A stretch of 64,000 nt of DNA from Xaviernesmea oryzae (lineage in GTDB: Bacteria > Pseudomonadota > Alphaproteobacteria > Rhizobiales > Rhizobiaceae), in assembly GCF_900177415.1 (NCBI RefSeq), contig NZ_FXAF01000002.1:682001-746000 (forward strand). The letters are read 5' to 3'. Under the pieces are notes generated by a model. The model was not told where the DNA came from. It did no database searches and saw only the letters and a program-made list of their open reading frames with translations. Below, one piece after another: positions 34,446-42,862 of this stretch. The position numbers were made by a program, and so were the translations under genes. Every line of letters starts with the position of its first letter. The first letter of the stretch is position 1.

Positions 34446-37220
34446 CTACCACTTGATGCTGATGCCTATATTCCCTTCCCAAATTCGCGTTTTCTCACCT
34501 CCAAGGTTGGTCGTGTAATCCACCGTCGCGAACAGGCTGACCTTCTCCGTCAGACTGGCGATGACGCCGCCGCCGATTTCGAGCGATGTTCCGCCGATCT
34601 CGGTGGTGATCGGATCGCCATCGAAACGGATCGTCTGGTCGGACGAGAAGTTGTGCCAGAGATTGGCCTTGAGATAGGGCTGGATGAGCCCCGCGTCCGT
34701 CTGGTATTTGCCCTGCAGCCGCAAGCCGAGCCTGCCGGTAACGGCATTGTCGGAGTCGAACGAGACCGAGGAGAAACGATCGGAGGAATCGTCCAGCGAG
34801 AGGCGCTGCCAGACGATCTGTCCCTGAGGCTCGAGGCTCCATTGATCGTCGAGAGCGATCGGATAGCCGCCTTCAAGCGAGGCGGTCAGACCGGCTCCGT
34901 CGATGCCGATCGATTGGCCGGCATTTGACGAAGCGCTGCCGTCGAACCAGGTCCCCATCAGGATGGCGTCCACATACCAGCCCTGCGGCCCGATATGGCT
35001 CCAATAGCCGCCGAAGCTCGTACCGCTGATGTTGATGTCGCCCACGGCAAGATCGTTCCAGCCGAGCGCCTGACCCTTCACGTCGCCGTCCATCTTGGCA
35101 TAGCCGAAGAAAAGGCCGAACCGGTCGAAATGACCGCCGCTTTCGTAACCGAACAGGTCCTGACCCGCCTGGAAGCCGAAGAGGTTGCCGTCGAAGCTCG
35201 GCGAGACGGTGCCGTCCCATCCCATCTCGGCATCCTGGCCGAAGGCGCGTCCCCAGGAGGTGGGCAGCCAGCCGCCGTCCTGGAGCAGGATTTGCTCGCC
35301 GCGCCGCTCGTGGAACGTACCGAGCGTCGAGAGCGCCAGATGATGGGCTGCCGGCGGCACGACGGAATATGTGGCAACCTCCATGCGATAGAGCGGCACG
35401 ACCTCGGCGATGACAGGCGTCGCTCCGGGCGTCGGCGGTACCGCAGTCCCGCCCGGCACCGGCACAGGCGCCGGTGCCGTGGGCGGTGCCGGCGGCGGAG
35501 GAGGAGGTTCCGCCGGTTCGGCTGGAGGAGGTGCGGGCGGAGCTTCCGGCTCCGGATCGCTCGGAGCGACCGGAGGCGTGGGATCCACCGGTTCCGTCAC
35601 GGGATCGCCTTCCGTCGGAGGATCGACGGCGGGAAGCTCCGATGCCGGCGGCGGCGGGGCCACTTCCGGCTCTTCCGGTTGAGGTTCCTCAGCCGGCGGG
35701 GATACCGGATCGGGCGCCGCAGCCGGCTCGGGCGGCGGTGCCGCCGGCGGCGTGACGAGCGTCGAACGGAGATACCAGTTATCTTCCGTGTTCGCGGAAA
35801 CGCCGCCTTTGAACAGATAGTATTCGTAGGCGCCGGCTGCGACACGTCCGTTGAGGGCGAAGGCCCCGTCCGCGCTCGTGCCGCCGACGTCCACCACCAT
35901 GATGCCGTCCTGAGTGGTGACGTCGCCGGCGCCGCCGGCGTTGACGATGTTGAGACCCGTGGTGCCGGACGCATCGCCCCCGACGATCAGCCTGTCGGAT
36001 GCGGAGGAATCGTCGCCGAGCACGGTGTTGAGGAATATCTGCCCGCCATTGCCGGTGTAGTTTCCGCCGATGGTGAACGTGTCGGTCGCGCCGTCGCCGC
36101 CGTTGGTCAGGTCCAGGCGTCCCCCGTTGACGACCTCCACCAGCTGGCCGGCCGTGAAGGCGGCGATGCCGCCGTTGGCGCCCCCGCCGTAAATGGTGCT
36201 GGCCGCATCGACTGTAAGCGATCCCGTGCCGGTCCCGCTGTCGCCGAGCGTCAGGGTCTCGTCGAAGATGAGCTGGGTGTCGTTGGTGAGATCGATCGTT
36301 TCCCAGCTGTCGAAACGGGCGACGTCACCGGTCTTCACGTTGTCGAAGGTGATGGAATCCGTTCCGAGCCCGCCGGTGATCTGCGGCGTCGCCCCGATAT
36401 TGGAATTGGTCAGGTTGCTGAGGGATGCGGTGTCGTTGTCCCCGCCGAGATCGACCAGGCCGTAGATGATGCCGCCGCCGTTCCAGGTGAAAGTATCCGA
36501 GCCGACGCTCAGCCGCACCTCGCCGCCGATCGTGCCGCCGGTGACCGTCACGCTGTCGGTGCCGCCGCTGACGCTGATATTGCCGCCGATCGTACCGCCG
36601 GAAAGAATGATCGTGTCGTTGCCGAAGCCGGTCACCAGGTTCTTGTCGATGATGCCGCCCGACATGTCGAACGTGTTGTCGTCGAGCTTCATGTTGACCC
36701 GGCCGATGCGGCCGCCGGTCATCTCGGCGTAATCGCCGTCTTCGAAGGAATCGATGATGCGGCCGCCGGTCATGCGGAAAGTATCGAGATTGTCGCCCTG
36801 GCTGAGCGAAAATATCTCGCCGCCGCTCATCTGGAAGTCGTCCGCGCCGCTGCCCTGCTGGACATTGCCGGTCACGCTTCCGCCGGAGATGATGAAGGTG
36901 TCGGCGCCGTCGCCCTGATTGACCGTACCGCTGATCGTGCCGGAGTGAATTTCGATCGTATCGGCTCCGGCGCCGAACACGACGTTTCCTGCGATCGTGC
37001 CCGTACCCGACGGCGGCAGAAGGAGCGTGTTGTTACCCCCCGTATCCGTCAGGCCTCCGATCGAGGTACCGCTGTCGCAAACATAATTGTCGTTTCCAAC
37101 AGGGGCTGCAAAGGAACATGCTTGGACGGGATCGGCAGAGAAGAGGACTGCGCCTGAAATCACACCGGTTCCGGAGAGCAGGAACCGTCTTAACACCTTC
37201 AAATCAGTACGATTGTTCAT
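34446..37220 (-). CDS. Autotransporter (type V secretion) outer-membrane protein
   Basis: A 924-residue protein. A long signal region (MNNRTDLKVLRRFLLSGTGV, cleavage near VQACS) is followed by a passenger (about 35-500) with imperfect beta-helix repeats of the type G-x-G-A-D-x-F-x-x-S-G-G. Then comes a Pro/Glu-rich hinge (about 510-610) and a C-terminal 12-strand barrel (about 660-924) ending GNIGISIKW with an aromatic last residue. The barrel would carry the passenger to the cell surface; adhesion is a common role, unproven here. GGGGGG precedes the ATG. Confidence 0.87.
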   Translation of the reverse strand: MNNRTDLKVLRRFLLSGTGVISGAVLFSADPVQACSFAAPVGNDNYVCDSGTSIGGLTDTGGNNTLLLPPSGTGTIAGNVVFGAGADTIEIHSGTISGTVNQGDGADTFIISGGSVTGNVQQGSGADDFQMSGGEIFSLSQGDNLDTFRMTGGRIIDSFEDGDYAEMTGGRIGRVNMKLDDNTFDMSGGIIDKNLVTGFGNDTIILSGGTIGGNISVSGGTDSVTVTGGTIGGEVRLSVGSDTFTWNGGGIIYGLVDLGGDNDTASLSNLTNSNIGATPQITGGLGTDSITFDNVKTGDVARFDSWETIDLTNDTQLIFDETLTLGDSGTGTGSLTVDAASTIYGGGANGGIAAFTAGQLVEVVNGGRLDLTNGGDGATDTFTIGGNYTGNGGQIFLNTVLGDDSSASDRLIVGGDASGTTGLNIVNAGGAGDVTTQDGIMVVDVGGTSADGAFALNGRVAAGAYEYYLFKGGVSANTEDNWYLRSTLVTPPAAPPPEPAAAPDPVSPPAEEPQPEEPEVAPPPPASELPAVDPPTEGDPVTEPVDPTPPVAPSDPEPEAPPAPPPAEPAEPPPPPPAPPTAPAPVPVPGGTAVPPTPGATPVIAEVVPLYRMEVATYSVVPPAAHHLALSTLGTFHERRGEQILLQDGGWLPTSWGRAFGQDAEMGWDGTVSPSFDGNLFGFQAGQDLFGYESGGHFDRFGLFFGYAKMDGDVKGQALGWNDLAVGDINISGTSFGGYWSHIGPQGWYVDAILMGTWFDGSASSNAGQSIGIDGAGLTASLEGGYPIALDDQWSLEPQGQIVWQRLSLDDSSDRFSSVSFDSDNAVTGRLGLRLQGKYQTDAGLIQPYLKANLWHNFSSDQTIRFDGDPITTEIGGTSLEIGGGVIASLTEKVSLFATVDYTTNLGGEKTRIWEGNIGISIKW

Positions 37221-37816
37221 CGTCCCCCCGTCGATAGATGTGAAATGCCTTACCCCGAGCAAATCCCCCCGACCCACCGAGTACGCCACAGCAGCAACCG
37301 AAGCGCAACCCTGAGCCGAGCCCGCCGCATTCTCGCGAACATTGCGGAAGTTAGGGCGCTAACTAGAAAATTGAAGGCCGCGTTCATCAGGTCAGTATAC
37401 GCGAGGTTAATTCGGGAAAGTTTTGGCGATTTTTGAACGTTGTACTGCGCAGGAATCTCACAGAAAGCGAGTAGACTTGCCTGCCGGCGGCGCCCGACAA
37501 AACATTATTTATGTCTAAATTACCACCTAAAAATACAATGGCATGAGCATCTTACGGTTGAATGAGCAAAAAATTGACAAATATTCACCAAGATGTAACG
37601 GCGGTGCTCGGCCTCTCCTGCCGCACGAACACAAAAATGTGATCGAAAATTTAGTTTTCCTCTGCGGTTCGGCCTTCACCGAAGCGTTTCAGAGAGATTC
37701 TTCGAGGCGAATCAGTGGCCGGCGGCGTCCTGTTCGCACATTTTGCGGATGCCGCGGTGCCCGCTTCGAGGATAATCCCGGCCTGCGCCCGACGTCCTCC
37801 TCGCGCAGCGTCGCCG
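37221..37816. other. AT-richer intergenic region upstream of the autotransporter
   Basis: About 600 bases with clearly lower GC around 37360-37560. It must hold the autotransporter promoter and the 3-prime end of the SDR operon. I find no supported gene; short open frames here have no family resemblance. The base-composition dip could mark a regulatory region or an old insertion junction. Confidence 0.45.
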
Positions 37817-38617
37817 TCAATTCTTGGCCGAGCCCGGCTCCGCCATCTTGCGATGCTGCTTGGCGAGCATGCCGGCCGGCGTGACGTTGGCGGCAGCCGA
37901 CATCAGCTTGTTCTTCCAGCCCGAAACGACATCGCCTTCGCCATCCATCATCGCGTCATAGCCGATCTTCGCCACGAAGGCGGGATCGTCCTTCTTCGCC
38001 TGGCCGAGTTTGGTGTCGGTCAGGCCGGCGCGTTCGAAGAATTCGGTGTCCGTCGCGCCGGGCATCAGGCAGGTGACCGTCACGCCGGTATCCTTCAGTT
38101 CCTCGCGGAGCGCCAGGGAGAAGGAATTGATGAAGGCTTTCGTGCCGTTGTAGACCGCCTGAAACGTACCGGGCATGAAGCCCGCGATCGAGCCGGTGAA
38201 AAGGATACGGCCACGGCCCCGCGCCCGCATGCGGTTGCCGATGTCATGAACCAGCGCGAGCGTGCCGCTGATATTGGTATCGATAACCCGTTGCACCTCA
38301 TGAATGTCTTCGTCGAGGAAGCCTTTGCCGAGGCCCCGGCCCGCATTGGCCATCAGAAGATCGACCGGCCGGCCGAGCGCGGAAATACCCGCCACGAAAC
38401 GGCGCACGCCGTCCTGGGTCGAGAGGTCCGCCTGCATGGCTTCGACCTCTACGCCGAATTCCCTCAGTTTCATGGCCGCTTCCTGAACCTGCGGCTCGTC
38501 GGCGGCGATCGCAAGGTCGTAACCGTCCTGTGCGGCGCATTTCGCCAGTTCGTAACCGATGCCGGTCGAGGCCCCGGTGACGACCGCAAGACCCTTGCTT
38601 GTTTCGGCGGAGTTCAT
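37817..38617 (-). CDS. Short-chain dehydrogenase/reductase
   Basis: A 266-residue SDR. The NAD(P) motif is TGASTGIGYELAKC, the NAG motif is LLMANAGRG, and the catalytic set is Ser in FTGSIAGFMPG with Tyr and Lys in YNGTKAFIN. It lies 11 bases after the zinc alcohol dehydrogenase gene with its own AAGGAGAAG site, so the two are cotranscribed. The substrate is not readable. Confidence 0.87.
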   Translation of the reverse strand: MNSAETSKGLAVVTGASTGIGYELAKCAAQDGYDLAIAADEPQVQEAAMKLREFGVEVEAMQADLSTQDGVRRFVAGISALGRPVDLLMANAGRGLGKGFLDEDIHEVQRVIDTNISGTLALVHDIGNRMRARGRGRILFTGSIAGFMPGTFQAVYNGTKAFINSFSLALREELKDTGVTVTCLMPGATDTEFFERAGLTDTKLGQAKKDDPAFVAKIGYDAMMDGEGDVVSGWKNKLMSAAANVTPAGMLAKQHRKMAEPGSAKN

Positions 38618-38628
38618 GGTCTTCTCCT

Positions 38629-39798
38629 TTACGGTTTCATGACGACCTTGATGCAACCGTCCTGCTTGTCGCGGAAGGTCTTGTAGAGTTCGGGGCCCTC
38701 GTCCAGCGTCGCGCGATGCGTGATGACGAAGGACGGGTCGATCTCTCCCCGCTCGATACGGCCCATGAGGACCGGCAGGTAATGCTGCACCGGCGTCTGG
38801 GCCATCCGGAACGTCAAACCGCGGTTGATGGCCGAACCCATCGGAATCTTGTCGAGAAAGCCGCCATAGACGCCGACGATGGAGACGGTGCCGAAATTGC
38901 GGCAGCAATGGATCGCCTGCCGCAGGACATGCGGCCGGTCGGTGCCCATGAAAGTGGCGACCTTGATCCGGTCCCAGCGCGAATCCCAGCTTGCCGACGC
39001 TTCCGCTTCCGTGCCGACCGCATCGATGCAGGCGTCCGCGCCGCGGCCATCGGTCAGTTCCATGATCCGGTCGTAGATGTCCTCTTCCATGAAATCCAAG
39101 GGCAATGCACCCGCCGAGGCGGCAAGTGCCAGACGTTCCGGCACCGTATCGACCGCAAGCACCCGCTCGGCCCCGAGCAGGAAGGCGGAGCGGATCGCCA
39201 TCTGGCCGACCGGACCGCAGCCCCAGACGGCGATCGTGTCTCCCGGCTGGATATTGCAGAAATCGGCGGCCATGTAGCCGGTCGGAAAGATGTCGGAGAG
39301 AAAGAGCACCTGTTCGTCCGACAGCCCCTCCGGAACCTTGATCGGCCCCACATCCGCATAGGGAATGCGAAGATACTCCGCCTGGCCGCCGCTGTAGCCG
39401 CCGAGCAGATGCGAATAGCCGAACAGGCCGGCGGGCGAATTGCCCCAGAGCTTCGTGACCTTGCTGCGGTCGGGATTGGAACGTTCGCAACCCGAATAGA
39501 AGCCGCGCTGGCAGAAGAAGCATTCGCCGCAGGAAATGGTGAACGGCACCACCACCCGGTCGCCCACCTTCAGCTTCGCGTTGTCCTTGCCGACTTCGAC
39601 GACCTCTCCCATGGTCTCATGGCCCATAATGTCGCCGCTGTGCATGTCGGGCATCACACCGTCGTAGAGATGCAGGTCGGAACCGCAGATGGCGCAGGCG
39701 GTCACCCTGATGATGGCGTCCCTGCCCTCCTGGATTTCGGGATCGGGGACGCTTTCGCAGCGGATATCGTGCTTGCCGTGCCAGGTAAGTGCTTTCAT
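38629..39798 (-). CDS. Zinc-dependent alcohol dehydrogenase
   Basis: A 389-residue medium-chain dehydrogenase. It shows catalytic-zinc residues ([17 protein letters not shown]), a structural-zinc-type cysteine set ([16 protein letters not shown]), and the NAD motif [11 protein letters not shown]. The long form with the [10 protein letters not shown] region resembles glutathione-independent formaldehyde dehydrogenase-like proteins. It is first in a two-gene operon with the SDR, suggesting aldehyde or alcohol detoxification. The start at 39798 follows GAGGAC. Confidence 0.86.
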   Translation of the reverse strand: MKALTWHGKHDIRCESVPDPEIQEGRDAIIRVTACAICGSDLHLYDGVMPDMHSGDIMGHETMGEVVEVGKDNAKLKVGDRVVVPFTISCGECFFCQRGFYSGCERSNPDRSKVTKLWGNSPAGLFGYSHLLGGYSGGQAEYLRIPYADVGPIKVPEGLSDEQVLFLSDIFPTGYMAADFCNIQPGDTIAVWGCGPVGQMAIRSAFLLGAERVLAVDTVPERLALAASAGALPLDFMEEDIYDRIMELTDGRGADACIDAVGTEAEASASWDSRWDRIKVATFMGTDRPHVLRQAIHCCRNFGTVSIVGVYGGFLDKIPMGSAINRGLTFRMAQTPVQHYLPVLMGRIERGEIDPSFVITHRATLDEGPELYKTFRDKQDGCIKVVMKP

Positions 39799-39907
39799 CG
39801 GGAGGTCCTCTGATCGAGCGCCCCGGGATGGGGCCATCGGGTGTTACAGGCTCGCATCGGACGCGATCTGGACGCGAACCCGTGCCGAACCCGTCCTTGG
39901 TGCGACG

Positions 39908-39952
39908 GCGATGGCCACGGCTGCCGTGACCATCGCCCGGAACTTCGTTCCG
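39908..39952. other. Two adjacent inverted repeats between DUF4142 and alcohol dehydrogenase genes
   Basis: GCGATGG/CCATCGC with inner CACGGC/GCCGTG forms a long imperfect hairpin (39908-39936). It is followed by the exact palindrome CGGAAC-TTC-GTTCCG (39938-39952). The hairpin could end the DUF4142 transcript and the palindrome could be an operator for the dehydrogenase operon. There is no U-tract. The palindrome also creates GGAAC sites, but no GTT follows at the right distance. Confidence 0.4.
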
Positions 39953-39961
39953 AAACCGCGG

Positions 39962-40489
39962 CTATTTATCCAGGTCCCTGGCCATCTGGAGATGATGCTC
40001 CAGGGCCGGAGCGGTCTTTGCGGCCCAGCTCTTGAGGTCGGTGTTGTCGCCTTCCTCGCCGTAGCGCTTGAAGAGATCGACCGCATCCTCATGGGCATCG
40101 ACCTGATCCGAGCGGTATTGCTCAGTGAACTCCTCTCCCTGCAGGCTCTTCAGCTTGTCGAGCATCTCCTTATGGTCCGGGATCATGGCAGTCGGCACGG
40201 CCGCCTTCACCTTCCCGCCATCGACGAGCTGCTTGAGTTCCGTCGTCGTCTTCTGATGATCCTGGATCATCTGCTGCGCGAATGCCTTGGTCGCGTCGTC
40301 GGAGCGCTCGGCGGCGAGCTTGCTGGATTCGATCTCGAACATGTCGCTGCTGGCAGCTTCCGTCACGAAGTCCTCCGTCTTGGGAGGGATGCCCGCAAGC
40401 GAGTTGACGCCCGATTTTTCCGCTGCCGACTGGGCAAACACCGAGGTTGCCGCCAGGACCATGGCAGCCGTTAAAGCGATCTTTTTCAT
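39962..40489 (-). CDS. DUF4142 protein, periplasmic
   Basis: A 175-residue protein with a signal peptide (MKKIALTAAMVLAATSVFAQ) and a helical DUF4142 domain at about 38-170 (DFVTEAASSDMFEIESSKLA, QQMIQDHQKTTTELKQLV, HEDAVDLFKRYGEEG). The family resembles ferritin-like helical bundles and is abundant in rhizobial stress regulons; the biochemical role is unknown. It is preceded by a match to the general-stress promoter, 26 bases before the ATG. Confidence 0.87.
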   Translation of the reverse strand: MKKIALTAAMVLAATSVFAQSAAEKSGVNSLAGIPPKTEDFVTEAASSDMFEIESSKLAAERSDDATKAFAQQMIQDHQKTTTELKQLVDGGKVKAAVPTAMIPDHKEMLDKLKSLQGEEFTEQYRSDQVDAHEDAVDLFKRYGEEGDNTDLKSWAAKTAPALEHHLQMARDLDK

Positions 40490-40514
40490 AAGATTCTCCT
40501 TTCGCCCCAGCACG

Positions 40515-40539
40515 AACAAGGCATCTCCCGCATAGTTCC
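40515..40539 (-). promoter_or_regulatory. EcfG/RpoE2-type promoter of the DUF4142 gene
   Basis: On the minus strand GGAAC (40539-40535), 17 bases, GTT (40517-40515). It matches the alphaproteobacterial general-stress sigma-factor consensus GGAAC-N16/17-cGTT and lies 26 bases before the start codon. Confidence 0.65.
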
Positions 40540-40604
40540 AGGCGGCCCATGAAAATCTGGCCGGATGCCCATGCCGAGAAGCCGGGGGCGACCTCGACGC
40601 CGCA

Positions 40605-40892
40605 TCAATGCCGCTCGCATTTCTCCTGCGGCTGCGGCTCGTTTGCGCCTGCGGTCGCCGGCCGCTCGCCCGAAACGGTGCCCGTCATCTTCTCGCAATC
40701 CTGACCGTGCTTCTTGACGCTGTTGGTGACGGCATTGTCCGGCCGGGGAATTGCCTGAGTGCCGACCGGGCCACCCGCATCCGCTCCCGGCGTCGGGGAC
40801 GTATCGGGCGTGAACGTGCCTCCCTGCTGCCCGAGGGCCGGCCCGGCAAGAACCGCAAGGAAAACAGCGGCTGCAAAATTCCGATTGAGCAT
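40605..40892 (-). CDS. Small secreted protein, unknown function
   Basis: A 95-residue protein with a signal peptide (MLNRNFAAAVFLAVLAGPAL, cleavage near LGQQG) and a low-complexity mature part rich in Thr, Pro and Gly, with two cysteines (DCEKMTG and EKCERH). GGAGG is well spaced from the ATG. I recognise no family. The stress-type promoter upstream suggests an envelope stress role. Confidence 0.65.
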   Translation of the reverse strand: MLNRNFAAAVFLAVLAGPALGQQGGTFTPDTSPTPGADAGGPVGTQAIPRPDNAVTNSVKKHGQDCEKMTGTVSGERPATAGANEPQPQEKCERH

Positions 40893-40915
40893 GATTGAGC
40901 CTCCATTGACGGCCC

Positions 40916-40940
40916 AACCTTCTGTCGCGGCAATAGTTCC
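40916..40940 (-). promoter_or_regulatory. EcfG/RpoE2-type promoter of the 95-residue secreted protein gene
   Basis: Minus strand GGAAC (40940-40936), 17 bases, GTT (40918-40916), 24 bases before the start codon. It is back to back with a second such promoter on the plus strand. Confidence 0.65.
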
Positions 40941-40963
40941 TTGCCCGATCAGCGTCGGCTTTT

Positions 40964-40988
40964 GGAACTTCGCGCTTCCATGAAAGTT
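40964..40988 (+). promoter_or_regulatory. EcfG/RpoE2-type promoter of the 51-residue membrane protein gene
   Basis: Plus strand GGAAC (40964-40968), 17 bases, GTT (40986-40988), 25 bases before the ATG at 41014. The -10 lies in a tandem 17-bp repeat, so a second GTT occurs 17 bases on. Confidence 0.6.
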
Positions 40989-41015
40989 GGTCTGGCACGA
41001 AAGTTGGTCTGGCAT
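40982..41015 (+). repeat. Tandem 17-bp repeat over the -10 and leader
   Basis: GAAAGTTGGTCTGGCAC is followed at once by a second copy differing only in its last base (T). The first copy holds the putative -10 GTT and the second runs into the start codon of the 51-residue gene. Confidence 0.75.
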
Positions 41016-41169
41016 GAACGACGAAGACAAACGGCAGGAAAGTACCGAGCGGAAAGCGAGCTTCAACATGATGAAGTTCGTCGCGACCATCTTTGCGATC
41101 GCGCTCATCGTGGCGGCAATCTGGTTTTTCTTCCTTACGCCGGGCGATCCGTCGGCGGTCGCAGGCTAG
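41014..41169 (+). CDS. Small single-pass membrane protein, 51 residues
   Basis: MNDEDKRQESTERKASFNMM is a charged, probably cytoplasmic N-terminus, followed by one membrane helix (FVATIFAIALIVAAIWFFFL) and a short PGDPSAVAG tail. I recognise no family. A stress-type promoter and divergence from another stress-type gene support it being real. No strong ribosome-binding site is visible. Confidence 0.55.
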   Translation: MNDEDKRQESTERKASFNMMKFVATIFAIALIVAAIWFFFLTPGDPSAVAG

Positions 41170-41247
41170 GCGACAAGAACTGACAGGAAGAGCTGCTGAA
41201 GCCGCGAACGGCCGACCCATGATTTTCCCTGCATGAGTTTCCCTCCG

Positions 41248-41382
41248 TCATTGATCGATGGCGTGAGGGGAAGCCGTTCCGGCCTCGTCGTTTACGGATG
41301 CCCGGAATGGGCGGGAGCCGAATACGGCAATGAGCGCCACGATCACGACGATGCCCAGAATGTAGATATTGCGCTTGCTCAT
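41248..41382 (-). CDS. Small single-pass membrane protein, 44 residues
   Basis: MSKRNIYILGIVVIVALIAV is a basic start plus one membrane helix, then a short polar tail ending PHAIDQ. It is probably the last gene of the four-gene minus-strand run starting at 42208, 41 bases after the 65-residue gene. No family is recognised. Support is the hydrophobic pattern, codon use and position. Confidence 0.5.
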   Translation of the reverse strand: MSKRNIYILGIVVIVALIAVFGSRPFRASVNDEAGTASPHAIDQ

Positions 41383-41423
41383 GCTGCACTCCGAATTCGT
41401 GTCCGCAACCATGAACGGGTGCT

Positions 41424-41621
41424 TCAAATGCTCGGAAGGAAAATCGCGACTTCCCTCCGGCGCTCCTCATCAAGCGGCTCGATCCGTTCGGTCCAGAATC
41501 TATCCGCCTCCGGAGGCTCGTCCTCCCACAGACGGGTATTGACGATGTTGTCGTCGATCTTGGACTTTCGCCGACCGCCGAGCCGCAGATATTCCTCTGC
41601 CAGTTTCTGTGCCTCCGTCAT
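41424..41621 (-). CDS. Small soluble protein, 65 residues, unknown function
   Basis: MTEAQKLAEEYLRLGGRRKS opens a charged, helix-rich protein with a Trp-bearing centre (RLWEDEPPEADRFW). AGGAG is well placed before the ATG. No signal peptide. It lies between the copper-storage gene and the 44-residue gene on the same strand. Confidence 0.6.
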   Translation of the reverse strand: MTEAQKLAEEYLRLGGRRKSKIDDNIVNTRLWEDEPPEADRFWTERIEPLDEERRREVAIFLPSI

Positions 41622-41678
41622 CTTTGTCTCCTGAAGTAGAGCGTAGCCGTGGCAAGCCTTTCTCGCCGCCATCGGCTC

Positions 41679-42011
41679 TCATGCCGCCATACGGCGGCAG
41701 CTTTCCGCGCATTTGCGGCAGGCCTCGACACACTCGTCCATGTCGCCCACCTGCTCGCAGTCGGCTGCGCACTCTTCGCAGATCTCGGCGCATTCCCCGC
41801 AGGTGTGCTTGTGATGCGGCGTGCCGATCAACATGAAATGCGCCGCCGTCCGGCAGATTTCGGCACAAGCCATCATCAGCCGGAAGTGGGCAGGCTCCGT
41901 ATGCCTCCCGCCCGCTTCAAGACAATGATTCATCGCCGTCGAGAGGCAGACGGAATAGCAACTCAGGCAGTTGTCGATACATTCCTTCATCTTCGGATCG
42001 ATATGCATCAT
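41679..42011 (-). CDS. Four-helix-bundle copper-binding protein (DUF326, Csp3-like)
   Basis: A 110-residue protein with 16 cysteines, mostly in CxxxC/CxxC patterns along predicted helices (CIDNCLSCYSVC, CGECAEICEECAADC, CVEACRKCAESC). This matches the copper-storage proteins, in which cysteines line a four-helix core and bind many Cu(I) ions. There is no signal peptide, so it is like cytosolic Csp3 and unlike Tat-exported Csp1. GGAGG is spaced 7 bases from the first ATG. It lies 47 bases after a gene behind a stress-type promoter. Confidence 0.86.
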   Translation of the reverse strand: MMHIDPKMKECIDNCLSCYSVCLSTAMNHCLEAGGRHTEPAHFRLMMACAEICRTAAHFMLIGTPHHKHTCGECAEICEECAADCEQVGDMDECVEACRKCAESCRRMAA

Positions 42012-42058
42012 GTGAAATCCTCCATGAGCCGGGCTTTGTGACGTCGGCGGCGGGCCTC

Positions 42059-42208
42059 TCAGGTCGAACGCGGCTGGGCCGGCCCCTTCTGTTTCGATCC
42101 GTCATCCGGGCGGTCGGTTTCCTTGTCGGTCGATCCTTTGCGCTTCAGCTCGTTTTCGACGGTCCGGCGCGAGCCTTCCGCCGGATCCTTGTCTTTTGGA
42201 TCTGCCAT
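42059..42208 (-). CDS. Small highly charged protein, 49 residues
   Basis: MADPKDKDPAEGSRRTVENE opens a hydrophilic, probably disordered protein with no membrane segment (Lys, Asp, Arg, Pro and Ser make up most of it). AGGAGG precedes the ATG and a GGAAC-N17-GTT promoter lies 25 bases further up. Tiny charged proteins like this are common members of rhizobial stress regulons; the function is unknown. It is first in the run with the copper-storage gene. Confidence 0.6.
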   Translation of the reverse strand: MADPKDKDPAEGSRRTVENELKRKGSTDKETDRPDDGSKQKGPAQPRST

Positions 42209-42232
42209 TTGGTCCTCCTGTATCGGCCGTCA

Positions 42233-42257
42233 AACCTGCGGCGGTCGCAGATGTTCC
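42233..42257 (-). promoter_or_regulatory. EcfG/RpoE2-type promoter of the 49-residue/copper-storage operon
   Basis: Minus strand GGAAC (42257-42253), 17 bases, GTT (42235-42233), 25 bases before the start codon. It is back to back with the plus-strand promoter at 42288. Confidence 0.65.
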
Positions 42258-42287
42258 TGCAATCGGCGGCAAGTTGCGGCAAGTTCT

Positions 42288-42312
42288 GGAACTATCATCG
42301 TTCCTCCCGGTT
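42288..42312 (+). promoter_or_regulatory. EcfG/RpoE2-type promoter of the NTF2-like gene
   Basis: Plus strand GGAAC (42288-42292), 17 bases, GTT (42310-42312), 25 bases before the ATG at 42338. Confidence 0.65.
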
Positions 42313-42337
42313 GGTTGCCTGGCGACAGATGGTGAAG

Positions 42338-42697
42338 ATGATGCGTTCTACCGAAGACGTATTCGAAGATCACCTGAGGCTTCGGCTCGACGGTGATATT
42401 GAGGAGGACCTGCGCCGCAACTACGCGCCGGACGTCATCTTGCTCACCTGCAACTCCAACGAAGCTGGACACGACGCAATCCGGAAATCCTCCCTCCGAT
42501 TGAACGACCAGATGCCGGAAGCGAGATTCGAGTTTCTTTCCAGGCAGACCCGTGGGCAGTTCGCGCTGCTTATCTGGCGAGGAACCTCCCCGCATTTCCA
42601 AGCTATCGACGGCGCGGATACTTTTGTCATCGAGAACGGCAAGATCGTCTTCCAGTCCATCCACTACCGGCTGCTCAAGCCGTCGGTGCGGCAATAA
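42338..42697 (+). CDS. NTF2/SnoaL-like domain protein
   Basis: A 119-residue protein starting MMRSTEDVFEDHLRLRLDGD. The order helix, DIEEDLRRNYAPDVILLTCN, then strands ending ADTFVIENGKIVFQSIHY is the NTF2/SnoaL fold (cone-shaped alpha+beta barrel). Members are small enzymes or binding proteins of varied function, so no reaction is proposed. Starts at 42329 or 42341 are also possible. A stress-type promoter lies directly upstream. Confidence 0.72.
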   Translation: MMRSTEDVFEDHLRLRLDGDIEEDLRRNYAPDVILLTCNSNEAGHDAIRKSSLRLNDQMPEARFEFLSRQTRGQFALLIWRGTSPHFQAIDGADTFVIENGKIVFQSIHYRLLKPSVRQ

Positions 42698-42862
42698 GCC
42701 AGCGACCCGTGCGGAAATGATGTCTCCGGTTTCCTGAGATGGCTCTCATCGAAGCCGGCACGAGCATGCCGCGACCTCCCCGGACAACGCGGGAACATTG
42801 AACCGGCGAAAGCATTTTCGCATGTGCATGGGTACCCCCAAGCCCCGTGCACACGGTGCGTC

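Noticed and set aside
34995..37157. A 720-codon plus-strand frame opposite the autotransporter
   Set aside because: Its composition mirrors the repeats of the real gene in antisense and it has no recognisable domain.
37543..37884. A 113-codon plus-strand frame in the AT-richer gap
   Set aside because: No ribosome-binding site, no family resemblance, and it runs into the 3-prime end of the SDR gene on the other strand.
42798..42825. Stress-type promoter for the low-affinity iron permease gene
   Set aside because: GGAAC is present, but ATT, not GTT, occurs at 17-base spacing, so it is only a half match and was not counted.
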